Of a DNA stretch of 10,831 nt, positions 1 through 6,265 are shown in pieces. The notes beneath the pieces are model-generated. The model was not told where the DNA came from. It saw nothing but the letters and a program-made list of their open reading frames with translations, and ran no database searches. This stretch comes from Planctomycetota bacterium (lineage in GTDB: Bacteria > Planctomycetota > Planctomycetia > Pirellulales > Thermoguttaceae): NCBI GenBank assembly GCA_023397045.1, contig JAEWUR010000610.1, forward strand, positions 1-10,831, written 5' to 3'. A program made the position numbers and the translations under genes. The stretch's first letter is position 1; every line of letters begins with the position of its first letter.

Positions 1-892
1 GTCCCAGCGCGCCTAGGACCATACTCACCATGATACGCCAGGAACCGATGCCGGTCACCAGCAGGATTGCCGCGCCGATCAGGCAGGCCGCTTTCGACGT
101 CTCACCCATCGAACCTTGCATGAAACCCCAAAACGCGTCGTTCAAGCTCGTGATATTCGTGATGCCCTGGAGTCCGTCGCTCGCGGCGGCACTCAGAGCC
201 GTGGCGCCGCTAAACCCATCGACCGCCACCCAAATTTCATTGCCCGAAATCTGGGCCGGATAGGCGAAGAACAAAAACGCCCGGGCGGCCAGCGCGGGAT
301 TCAGGAAATTGCGGCCCGTCCCGCCAAACACTTCCTTCGCAACGACCACGCCAAACGTGATGCCGACGGCCACCTGCCACCAAGGAATCGTCGCCGGCAA
401 AGTCAACGGGAAGATCAATCCGGTCACGAAGAACCCTTCGTTCACTTCATGACCCCGAACCACCGAAAACAGAATCTCCCAGGCCAGGCCCACGATCATC
501 GTGATCACGTAGATCGGAATGAAGTAAAGGGCGCCCAGGAAGAAGCAATCGACGATGCTCGACGGGCTGTAACCCAGATGCACCCACGAAATGATCGTGC
601 CTCGCCATCCGGCATCGGCCGCAACACCCATGTCGGCCATGGCCTTCGTGGCTTGCAACCCGGTGTTGTACATGGCCATCAACACGCAAGGGACCAGAGC
701 GACCAACACGGTGCTCATCATCCGCTTGAACTCCATCGAATCGCGGACATGCACCGGGTCGGGCGTCGACGCGCTGGTCGTGTAGAAAAAACTATCGATC
801 ACCTCGTAGACCGGATAGACCTTCTCCAGCTTGCCCCCTTTTTGGAACAAGGGTTCGATCCGATCGAGGATAAAACGCAGTGGTCGCATCAT
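1..892 (-). CDS. nqrB: Na+-translocating NADH:quinone oxidoreductase subunit B (NqrB), 3' end cut by window edge
   Basis: Integral membrane subunit of the Na+-pumping NADH:quinone reductase; it carries covalent FMN and helps form the quinone and Na+ pathway. Translating the minus strand from 892 gives an open frame of 297 codons to the left edge with no stop. The N-terminus reads [20 protein letters not shown], followed by several hydrophobic segments, including one near [15 protein letters not shown] and one near [20 protein letters not shown]. The block [19 protein letters not shown] and the flavinylation motif DGFSGATAL are both NqrB hallmarks. The motif threonine, about residue 231, corresponds to the FMN-bearing Thr of Vibrio NqrB. 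The ATG at 892 overlaps the nqrA stop (ATGA), and a second in-frame ATG follows at 889. An AAGGAAGG purine run lies just upstream. The overlap implies translational coupling with nqrA. The C-terminal part and nqrC-F should lie beyond the window. RnfD is a homologue, but the neighbouring NqrA settles the assignment. Confidence 0.95.
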   Translation of the reverse strand, partial: MMRPLRFILDRIEPLFQKGGKLEKVYPVYEVIDSFFYTTSASTPDPVHVRDSMEFKRMMSTVLVALVPCVLMAMYNTGLQATKAMADMGVAADAGWRGTIISWVHLGYSPSSIVDCFFLGALYFIPIYVITMIVGLAWEILFSVVRGHEVNEGFFVTGLIFPLTLPATIPWWQVAVGITFGVVVAKEVFGGTGRNFLNPALAARAFLFFAYPAQISGNEIWVAVDGFSGATALSAAASDGLQGITNITSLNDAFWGFMQGSMGETSKAACLIGAAILLVTGIGSWRIMVSMVLGALG

Positions 893-2298
893 CCTTCCTT
901 TTCAATAACGGTCAGGGTCCGTCGCAACATGGCGCCGAACTCGCTTTTGCCCGGGCAAACGAACGTACACAGGGCCAGATCTTCCTCGTCGAGTTCCAGG
1001 CAGCCGAGCGCCTCGGCCTCTTCCAGGTCGTCGATCGCCAACGATCGCAGCAGGAACGTCGGCATCAGGTCCAACGGCATCACCTTCTCGTAGCTGCCAA
1101 TCGGCACAATCGCCCGGTGCCCGCCGTAGACCGACGTGTCAAACTGAAGCTTGCGTTTCGGGAACAGACTCGACAGGTTCACTCGCTTCAAAGCAAACTT
1201 GTTCAGGCCGGGCATGAGCCAACCGAAAAACTCGCGTTTCGTGGCCATCGGCAAGACCGATATCTGGTTGTGGTAGCGGCCCAAAAAATCGACGGGGCTC
1301 ACGGCCGTCCGTCCGGCCAAGACCGAACCGGAAATCACCCGATGCGATCCGTCGACCATCTCGTCACGAACAAGTTCCATGACGTTGGCTCCGAGTCGGG
1401 TACGAAGCAACCTAGGTCGCACGACCCCCGGACCGGCCAGCGACACGATCCGCTCGACGTCGGGCCGTCCGGTGAGGAACAACTGTCCGATGGCCGCCAC
1501 GTCCTGATAGTTGATGTGCCAGGCCGTGTGATGTCGATCGACCGGCGAGAGAAAATGAATGTGCGTGCCCGGCAAACCGGCCGGATGCGGACCGGAAAAC
1601 TCGGCGACCGTGACGCCCGGCACGTCGCTGCCCGGCAAGTTGGCGTCGGGCGCCGTGCAGAGATAGACCTTTTCGGCGCCGAGGCGAGTAATAACTCGCA
1701 GCCCGGCTTCAAAATCGTCTCCGCGTTCGCCGAGAACGACTTCGGGCCGGGCCGCAAGGGGGTGGGTGTCGATCGCCGTGATGAAGATCGCGTTGGGTAC
1801 GGCCGTCGGCGATGGCACTTTGCTGAACGGCCGCGTCCGGAACGCCGTCCAAAGTCCCGAATTGATCAGTTGACGCCGCGCGTCGGTCCCATCGATCGAA
1901 TCGAGCCGCGAATGGGTGTGGGCGGTGAACGTCTCGTGGCCTTCACCGGTAATCTGGATCACGACCGACAGGAGAGCTCGTTTCGCGCCTCGGTTGATTG
2001 CCGCCACGTAGCCGCAGGCCGGCGACGTGTACTTCACGCCCGGATTCTTCTTGTCGGTGAACAAAACCTGGCCGATGTTCACGTGATCGTTCACCTGCAC
2101 GTGCATCGTCGGACGCAGGCCGTTGTAGTCGGGACCGATCAGGGCGACCGTGTCGACCGGCGCGGCATGGCAGATTTCCTGGGCTGGCTCGCCGGTCATC
2201 GGCACATCGAGCCCGCGTCGGAGACAAAACCGCCGAATGCCGGATGAACCGTTTTTCCCGGATCGATCGAGCATCGTGGGCTGGGTTGCTTGTGACAT
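889..2298 (-). CDS. nqrA: Na+-translocating NADH:quinone oxidoreductase subunit A (NqrA)
   Basis: Peripheral cytoplasmic-side subunit of the Na+-NQR complex, associated with quinone binding. It is 469 residues, close to the family norm of about 450. Recognisable blocks in order are [10 protein letters not shown] (27-36), GLRPTMHV (60-67), [14 protein letters not shown] (83-96), [14 protein letters not shown] (101-114), [17 protein letters not shown] (148-164), [15 protein letters not shown] (236-250), [15 protein letters not shown] (401-415) and [12 protein letters not shown] (444-455). The absence of RnfC-type CxxCxxCxxxCP ferredoxin motifs favours NqrA over RnfC. The N-terminus carries about 22 residues ahead of the usual start near the GLD motif. 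The ribosome site before 2298 is weak (GAAGAAAG, about 6 bases upstream), so the exact start is uncertain. The stop overlaps the nqrB start. A 152-base, repeat-rich gap separates it from the signalling genes, so it may be the first gene of its own operon. Confidence 0.95.
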   Translation of the reverse strand: MSQATQPTMLDRSGKNGSSGIRRFCLRRGLDVPMTGEPAQEICHAAPVDTVALIGPDYNGLRPTMHVQVNDHVNIGQVLFTDKKNPGVKYTSPACGYVAAINRGAKRALLSVVIQITGEGHETFTAHTHSRLDSIDGTDARRQLINSGLWTAFRTRPFSKVPSPTAVPNAIFITAIDTHPLAARPEVVLGERGDDFEAGLRVITRLGAEKVYLCTAPDANLPGSDVPGVTVAEFSGPHPAGLPGTHIHFLSPVDRHHTAWHINYQDVAAIGQLFLTGRPDVERIVSLAGPGVVRPRLLRTRLGANVMELVRDEMVDGSHRVISGSVLAGRTAVSPVDFLGRYHNQISVLPMATKREFFGWLMPGLNKFALKRVNLSSLFPKRKLQFDTSVYGGHRAIVPIGSYEKVMPLDLMPTFLLRSLAIDDLEEAEALGCLELDEEDLALCTFVCPGKSEFGAMLRRTLTVIEKEG

Positions 2299-2338
2299 CG
2301 TATGCTTTCTTCAAGGCAAAGGATCTGTTTCATCCATT

Positions 2339-2431
2339 GTGTGGCACGCCAATCGTGTGGCACGCCCAGAACGAAGTGATGGGCGTGATAGGGGAGAGTC
2401 ACGCCCTTCGCTACGCTCAGGGACGTGCCAC
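2339..2431. repeat. Intergenic repeat cluster with nested inverted repeats (nqrA leader)
   Basis: This lies in the 152-base gap between the receiver-kinase gene and nqrA. GTGTGGCACGCC occurs twice as a direct repeat (2339-2350 and 2355-2366). Its core GTGGCACG is matched by the inverted CGTGCCAC at 2424-2431. Inside lies a perfect 8-bp stem, GGGCGTGA (2381-2388) with TCACGCCC (2399-2406), and a 10-base loop. CACGCCC at 2361-2367 can instead pair with GGGCGTG at 2381-2387, so two hairpins compete for one strand. There is no U-run after either hairpin on the minus strand, so an intrinsic terminator is not supported. It could be a dispersed genomic repeat, an attenuator-like leader, or both. No small gene was found here. 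Confidence 0.6.
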
Positions 2432-2450
2432 CCATGAGCCGTGATTGTCG

Positions 2451-3632
2451 CTAACTGTCTGCTGGGGCGGGATGTGTCTCGGCATGTGGTTCGGCGTCCA
2501 CGTTGTCCGCCGGCGGTTCATTCAGTACGACCGTGATGCGGGTGCCTTCGTCGGGCCGGCTCTCGACGCGGGTTTCGCCGTCGTAAAGGTCGACCAACTT
2601 GCGAACGATCGATAACCCAAGGCCGCTGCCCGGTATGTCGATCGTCTTCTCATTCTTGATTCGCACAAACTCGTCGAACAGCTTCTGGCTTTCGGTCTCG
2701 GTCATTCCGATGCCCGTGTCGGCCACGCTGATCGTGATTCGCTGGTTCTTGCGACGCAGTCCGACCTCGACTTGCCCGCCCGGCCGGTTGTACTTCACGG
2801 CGTTCGACAGCAGGTTGTTAAGGATCATCTCGACCTCGTCCCGGTCGGCGTTCATTTCCAGCGGCCCGTCGGGCTGGAATTGGAACGTGATGTCGTTTCG
2901 GGCCGCGTCGGCCGCCATCGTCTCGATCGACGCGCGAACCAATTCGGCAAGATCGGTCGGCCGCAGGCGCCGTTCGCGTTTCCCCGACTCGATGTGGGTC
3001 ATGTTCAACAGGTCGGCGATCAACTTCCGCATACCTTCCAACCGCGACTGGCACCGGTTGACCGATTCGACATAGGCAGCCAGATCGTCGCCCAACACGT
3101 GCTGTTGCATCAGTTGCAGGTAGCCGTCAATCGCGTTTAGCGGCGCCTTCAACTCGTGGCCCAAGACGCGAATGAACTGGAACCGGACCTGGCGTTTTTC
3201 CTCGGCTAGTTGTCGGGCTTCTTTGGCCAGGATGATTCGAGCGGCCGCCTTGCGAACCGTGTTTTTCAGTTCGTCGGGCGTAAACGGCTTGGCGAGGAAA
3301 TCGTAGGCCCCCTGCTTGGTCGCCGTGACGGCCGTCTCGATCGAGGCATAGGCCGTCACCATGATCGTCAACGTCTCAACGTCCATCTCGCCGACCTGTT
3401 TGAGCACTTCCAGCCCGCTGATGCCCGGCATCTTGTAGTCGAGCAGGAGAATGTCGGGCGGACGGTCTTGGATCTTCTGCAAGGCCTCTTCACCTGTTCC
3501 GGCCTCGTCGACGGTGAATCCGATCTCACCTTCCACGCTGGGCACGTGAACCGTGTAGTCGCGAAGGATCCGTTTGACCCCCGCCCGCATTCCCATCTCG
3601 TCGTCGGTAATCAGCACATGGAGTGTTTTCAT
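2451..3632 (-). CDS. Receiver-histidine kinase hybrid (REC-HisKA-HATPase), soluble
   Basis: A 393-residue cytoplasmic signalling protein with a receiver domain ahead of a histidine kinase. In the receiver (about 1-125), D10/D11 form the acidic pocket, D65 in LLLDYKMPG is the expected phospho-acceptor, T93 is the switch residue, and K115 in AKPF is the conserved lysine. A helical linker (about 126-150) leads to the HisKA helix with phosphorylatable H159 in LGHELKAPLNAI. The ATPase domain shows the N-box N277 (NNLLSNAVKY), the G1 box DTGIGM (305-310) and the G2 box GSGLGLSIV. No transmembrane segment, PAS or DNA-binding domain is seen, and the tail is Pro/Ala-rich. The start at 3632 is preferred to the longer open frame reaching 3830, because it has a GGAGG site 8 bases upstream and begins a standard receiver fold. 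The longer N-terminus would only translate an intergenic repeat. By context it probably receives phosphate from, or is tuned by, the upstream hydrogenase-linked kinase (inference). Confidence 0.92.
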   Translation of the reverse strand: MKTLHVLITDDEMGMRAGVKRILRDYTVHVPSVEGEIGFTVDEAGTGEEALQKIQDRPPDILLLDYKMPGISGLEVLKQVGEMDVETLTIMVTAYASIETAVTATKQGAYDFLAKPFTPDELKNTVRKAAARIILAKEARQLAEEKRQVRFQFIRVLGHELKAPLNAIDGYLQLMQQHVLGDDLAAYVESVNRCQSRLEGMRKLIADLLNMTHIESGKRERRLRPTDLAELVRASIETMAADAARNDITFQFQPDGPLEMNADRDEVEMILNNLLSNAVKYNRPGGQVEVGLRRKNQRITISVADTGIGMTETESQKLFDEFVRIKNEKTIDIPGSGLGLSIVRKLVDLYDGETRVESRPDEGTRITVVLNEPPADNVDAEPHAETHPAPADS

Positions 3633-3640
3633 GTTGCTCA

Positions 3641-3645
3641 CCTCC
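3641..3645 (-). promoter_or_regulatory. Strong Shine-Dalgarno for the receiver-kinase gene, abutting a repeat hairpin
   Basis: The minus strand reads GGAGGTGAGCAACATG, a near-perfect Shine-Dalgarno with an 8-base spacer to the ATG at 3632. It decides the start of this gene against the in-frame upstream extension. Its first two bases (3644-3645) belong to the left arm of the palindrome at 3644-3684, so folding of that hairpin in mRNA could partly mask the site (inference). Confidence 0.75.
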
Positions 3646-3700
3646 CCTCTCCCGACCAACCTTCGGTCGGTGCCCGGAGAGGGGCCGGGGGTGAGGGCTT
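3641..3700 (-). repeat. Palindromic intergenic repeat, copy A
   Basis: On the minus strand this copy begins AAGCCCTCACCC and contains a palindrome. On the plus strand the arms are CCCCTCTCC from 3644 and GGAGAGGGG at 3676-3684. Inside them is a second, imperfect stem around ACCAACC/GGTCGGT with a TTC loop. It is inverted relative to copy B at 3740-3776: GGGTGAGGGCTT (3689-3700) is the exact reverse complement of AAGCCCTCACCC (3740-3751), with 39 bases between. Translated, such repeats give the 'LTPGPSP' and 'PLSLWER' strings that often pollute gene calls in GC-rich genomes. A dispersed REP-like element is likely; copy number in this genome is unknown. Confidence 0.75.
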
Positions 3701-3739
3701 CCAACAGTTGTACAGACAAAGTAGCACCTTCTGGTAAAT

Positions 3740-3776
3740 AAGCCCTCACCCTAGCCCTCTCCCAAAGGGAGAGGGG
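3740..3776 (+). repeat. Palindromic intergenic repeat, copy B, overlapping the response regulator 3' end
   Basis: The plus strand reads AAGCCCTCACCCTAGCCC and then a perfect 9-bp stem, CCCTCTCCC (3755-3763) and GGGAGAGGG (3767-3775), with an AAA loop. The CTA at 3751-3753 is the TAG stop of the response regulator on the minus strand, and the palindrome encodes its last residues (SPLPLGEG). With copy A it forms a large inverted pair that could give a long hairpin in the transcript. On the minus strand no T-run follows, so it is not an obvious intrinsic terminator. Confidence 0.8.
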
Positions 3777-4212
3777 ACCTTGTCGATGCCGCCGGCACAA
3801 GCCGGTCGATCTCGCGCTTGAGCTGTTCAAAACGGATCGGCTTCGACAGGAAGGCGTCGGCCTTGATCCAGGATCGCTCGTTCATCGTGGCGGCGTCCAA
3901 GTCGAGCCCCGTCTCGGCATTGACCGAGCTGACCAGGATGATCGGCAGGTCGGGGTACTGCTTCTTCGCCTGGTAGCACAGCGTGAAACCGCCGTCCGTG
4001 TTTTCCATCATCAAGTCCATCACGATCAGGTCGGGCTTGGACTGGTCGAGCAGTTGTTTCGCTTCGCTCTCGCCGCCGGCGGTCGAAACGCGATGGCCGG
4101 CCGCTTCGAGCCACATCTTCTGTTGCAGCAGGAAATCGCGATCATCGTCGACCACCAGCACGTTCAACGGCTTCTTGGCACGGCCCGATTCGTTCGTGGT
4201 GTTTGGGTTCAT
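3751..4212 (-). CDS. Single-domain response regulator (receiver only)
   Basis: A 153-residue CheY-like receiver protein with no output domain. Residues 17-23 (NVLVVDD) form the first strand and acidic pocket (D22-D24). D66 in IVMDLMM is the phospho-acceptor, S95/S96 in ILVSS is the switch position, and K124 in LSKP is the conserved lysine. The fold ends near residue 140 (EIDRLVP). The last residues, RSPLPLGEG, come from a palindromic repeat (copy B) that also supplies the stop codon, so the tail is probably an acquired extension without a role of its own. The start at 4212 has AAGGA about 7 bases upstream. The gene begins 23 bases after the hydrogenase-kinase stop, so it is the natural cognate partner of that kinase. 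With no DNA-binding or enzymatic output, it most likely passes phosphate on or acts by protein contact (inference). Confidence 0.93.
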   Translation of the reverse strand: MNPNTTNESGRAKKPLNVLVVDDDRDFLLQQKMWLEAAGHRVSTAGGESEAKQLLDQSKPDLIVMDLMMENTDGGFTLCYQAKKQYPDLPIILVSSVNAETGLDLDAATMNERSWIKADAFLSKPIRFEQLKREIDRLVPAASTRSPLPLGEG

Positions 4213-4235
4213 GGTTGTTCCTTTCTATCGCCGCT

Positions 4236-6227
4236 TCAGGCATTTCTCGGCAGGGTAATCGTGAAGGTGCTGCCCGTGGGACCTTTCGACGGATCGGCCT
4301 GCGACTCGACGCGCAGCTCGCCCGAGTGCATCTTGACGATGCCATACGTGACGGCCAGCCCGAGCCCGGTTCCCTTGCCCATCTGTTTGGTTGTAAAAAA
4401 CGGTTCGAAAATCTTCGAAATATTCTCTTCCGGGATGCCGTGTCCGGTGTCGGAAACGCTGATTTGCACGACATTCTCGTCGCCGCTAGTCCGCACGGTC
4501 AGAACGCCGCCGGTCGGCTCCATCGCCGCAACGGCATTGTTGACCAGGTTCGACACCGCTTGGATCACCTGATCGCGGTCGATCTCAGCCGTCTTGTCTT
4601 CCAAGTCGTCCTCGATCTTCAGCGTCACATTCTCCGGCAGTTTGATGCCGGAAAGACTCTTTCTCGGGACTTGCGTAAAATCGACCGGCATCCGCACGAC
4701 TTTGTTTTGCCGGGCGAAATGCAGCAAGCCGGCGACGATCTTCTTGCACCGGTCGGCCTGTTCCGCAATCATAATCAGGTCTTCGCGGTTCTTATCCTTC
4801 TCGTCGCACGAGTCGGCCAGCAAGTGGGCGTACATCAACACGATGCCCAACGGATTGTTGACTTCGTGGGCGATGCCGGCCGCCAACTGGCCCATGCTGG
4901 CCAGCTTCTCCGATTGGACCAACGCCTCTTGGGTACTCGCCAACTGCCGGTTGACCTCGGCCATGTTGTCGATCGCGCTGCGGAGCTGATCGATCGTGTA
5001 GGGCAAACACATTTCCGTCTCGGCCAAACCCTTGCAAATGGCCACCGCATGATCTCGGCACGTATCGTATCCACAGGCGCCGCAATTCAGCTCGTCTTCC
5101 AGCGTCCGCTTGCCAAGTTTCAGAAGAACCTCGCCCAAAACCTCCGCGACCGGCGTGTCGACGCGCTGGTCTTGCTCGCGATAGGAACGCGACAGGTCCA
5201 AATCGGCGAACTTGTCCAAATCGGCCTTCCATACGGCCGGATCAATGCCCTTGCACCGCGCCGTGACGAACTCGCGAACGCGCCGTCGTCGATTGAACAG
5301 CGGAAGTTCGTTCTCGATGCCCGGGCCCATGATGCAACCTTCGCAGCAGAGCATTTCGAGCAGCGTCGCGCCGAGGTCTCCGGTCGAAAACTCGCGGATC
5401 GCCTCGATCACGCGGACGCGGCCTTGCGTGGCGACGACCTGCCCGGTGATCAAATCCTCGCGAATGCCGCCGGCCTGGAGCATGCCGCGGCTGATCGGGA
5501 ACAGCGAACCGATGCCCGCCCACGGCGGATCGAAATCCGACGGAACCGCCAGTTCGGGCGTGATGCCGGCATTGCTGAACATCTGCCGCAGTTCGAGGAA
5601 GGTCAGCACGGCGTCAATTTCATGACTCAATTCCGGATCGATCGCCTCGGCCTTCTTCGCGATGCACGGACCGACGAACACGATCTTCAACTCCGGTCCG
5701 TGGATCTTCCGCAGCACGCGTGCCATCGCGATCATCGGCGAAACGATCGGGGCAAGCTTCGGGACCAACTCGGGAAAATAGCGCTCGATATACCCGACGA
5801 TCGCCGGGCAGTTCGTCGCGGCCATGTGCGTCCGCTCGTCGGCGTTGGCGACCAGTTGGTTGTAACGCTGGGCAACCAGATCGGCGCCAAACCCCACTTC
5901 CTGCACCAGATCGAAACCCAGCATCCGCAACATGCCGACCAGGTGTTCATAGTCGGTTTCGACAAACTCGGCCGGAAAGCTGGGAGCCAGGCAAACGGCC
6001 ACCTTCTGCTTCGAGGTCAACAGCGCCCTGACGTCGCCGATCGAACTGGCAACCTTCTTAGCGTGTTGCGAACAGACGCGCACGCAATTTCCGCAGGCGA
6101 TGCAACGCTCGGCGATCACCTCGGCCTGCCCGGTGACGACGCGAATCGCTTTGGCCGGACACTCGCGCACGCACGTATAGCACATGCGGCAGCGTTCTCG
6201 AATTGTCGTGACGAATGCTTCTGTCAT
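4236..6227 (-). CDS. HydS-like [FeFe]-hydrogenase domain fused to a histidine kinase (putative H2/redox sensor)
   Basis: A 663-residue soluble hybrid. Residues 1-60 hold two ferredoxin-type [4Fe-4S] motifs (C13, C16, C19, C23; C42, C45, C48, C52). Residues about 75-345 form an [FeFe]-hydrogenase large-subunit domain with all four cubane-ligand cysteines: C140 (ATNCPAIV), C188 (VGPCIAKK), and C294 and C298 (EMLCCEGCIMGPG). Residues 375-410 hold another Fe-S motif (C382, C385, C390, C407; CGACGYDTC...MC). A short helical linker leads to HisKA with H454 (GIAHEVNNPL) and a HATPase domain (N564, DTGHGI 593-598, GTGLGL 619-624). The proton-relay Cys position is Asn139, the L2 Met is Gly, and the GGGQP tail is lost, as expected for a sensory rather than a turnover enzyme. 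No PAS or membrane segment is seen. The start at 6227 has GAGGA about 7 bases upstream. It sits 38 bases after hydA and 23 before its response regulator, so it probably senses H2 or redox state for the hyd operon (inference). Confidence 0.92.
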   Translation of the reverse strand: MTEAFVTTIRERCRMCYTCVRECPAKAIRVVTGQAEVIAERCIACGNCVRVCSQHAKKVASSIGDVRALLTSKQKVAVCLAPSFPAEFVETDYEHLVGMLRMLGFDLVQEVGFGADLVAQRYNQLVANADERTHMAATNCPAIVGYIERYFPELVPKLAPIVSPMIAMARVLRKIHGPELKIVFVGPCIAKKAEAIDPELSHEIDAVLTFLELRQMFSNAGITPELAVPSDFDPPWAGIGSLFPISRGMLQAGGIREDLITGQVVATQGRVRVIEAIREFSTGDLGATLLEMLCCEGCIMGPGIENELPLFNRRRRVREFVTARCKGIDPAVWKADLDKFADLDLSRSYREQDQRVDTPVAEVLGEVLLKLGKRTLEDELNCGACGYDTCRDHAVAICKGLAETEMCLPYTIDQLRSAIDNMAEVNRQLASTQEALVQSEKLASMGQLAAGIAHEVNNPLGIVLMYAHLLADSCDEKDKNREDLIMIAEQADRCKKIVAGLLHFARQNKVVRMPVDFTQVPRKSLSGIKLPENVTLKIEDDLEDKTAEIDRDQVIQAVSNLVNNAVAAMEPTGGVLTVRTSGDENVVQISVSDTGHGIPEENISKIFEPFFTTKQMGKGTGLGLAVTYGIVKMHSGELRVESQADPSKGPTGSTFTITLPRNA

Positions 6228-6265
6228 TTCAGGTTCCTCGCCGGGCTTCTTAGTTAAGCCTGCGA

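Noticed and set aside
880..2247. 455-codon open frame on the plus strand
   Set aside because: Antisense to nqrA, Arg/His-rich composition and no family resemblance; a shadow frame.
889..2298. RnfC instead of NqrA
   Set aside because: No CxxCxxCxxxCP ferredoxin motifs; the sequence blocks and the NqrB neighbour fit Nqr.
2381..2406. Intrinsic terminator after the signalling genes
   Set aside because: The 8-bp stem is good, but no T-run follows on the minus strand.
3633..3830. 66-codon N-terminal extension of the receiver-kinase gene
   Set aside because: It overlaps the response regulator and translates the palindromic repeat (LSLWER and LTPGPSP strings); a strong ribosome site supports the internal start at 3632.
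4203..6257. 684-codon open frame on the plus strand
   Set aside because: It lies antisense to the well-supported hydrogenase-kinase gene; the protein is a low-complexity Arg/His/Asp-rich shadow of GC-rich codons with no recognisable domain.
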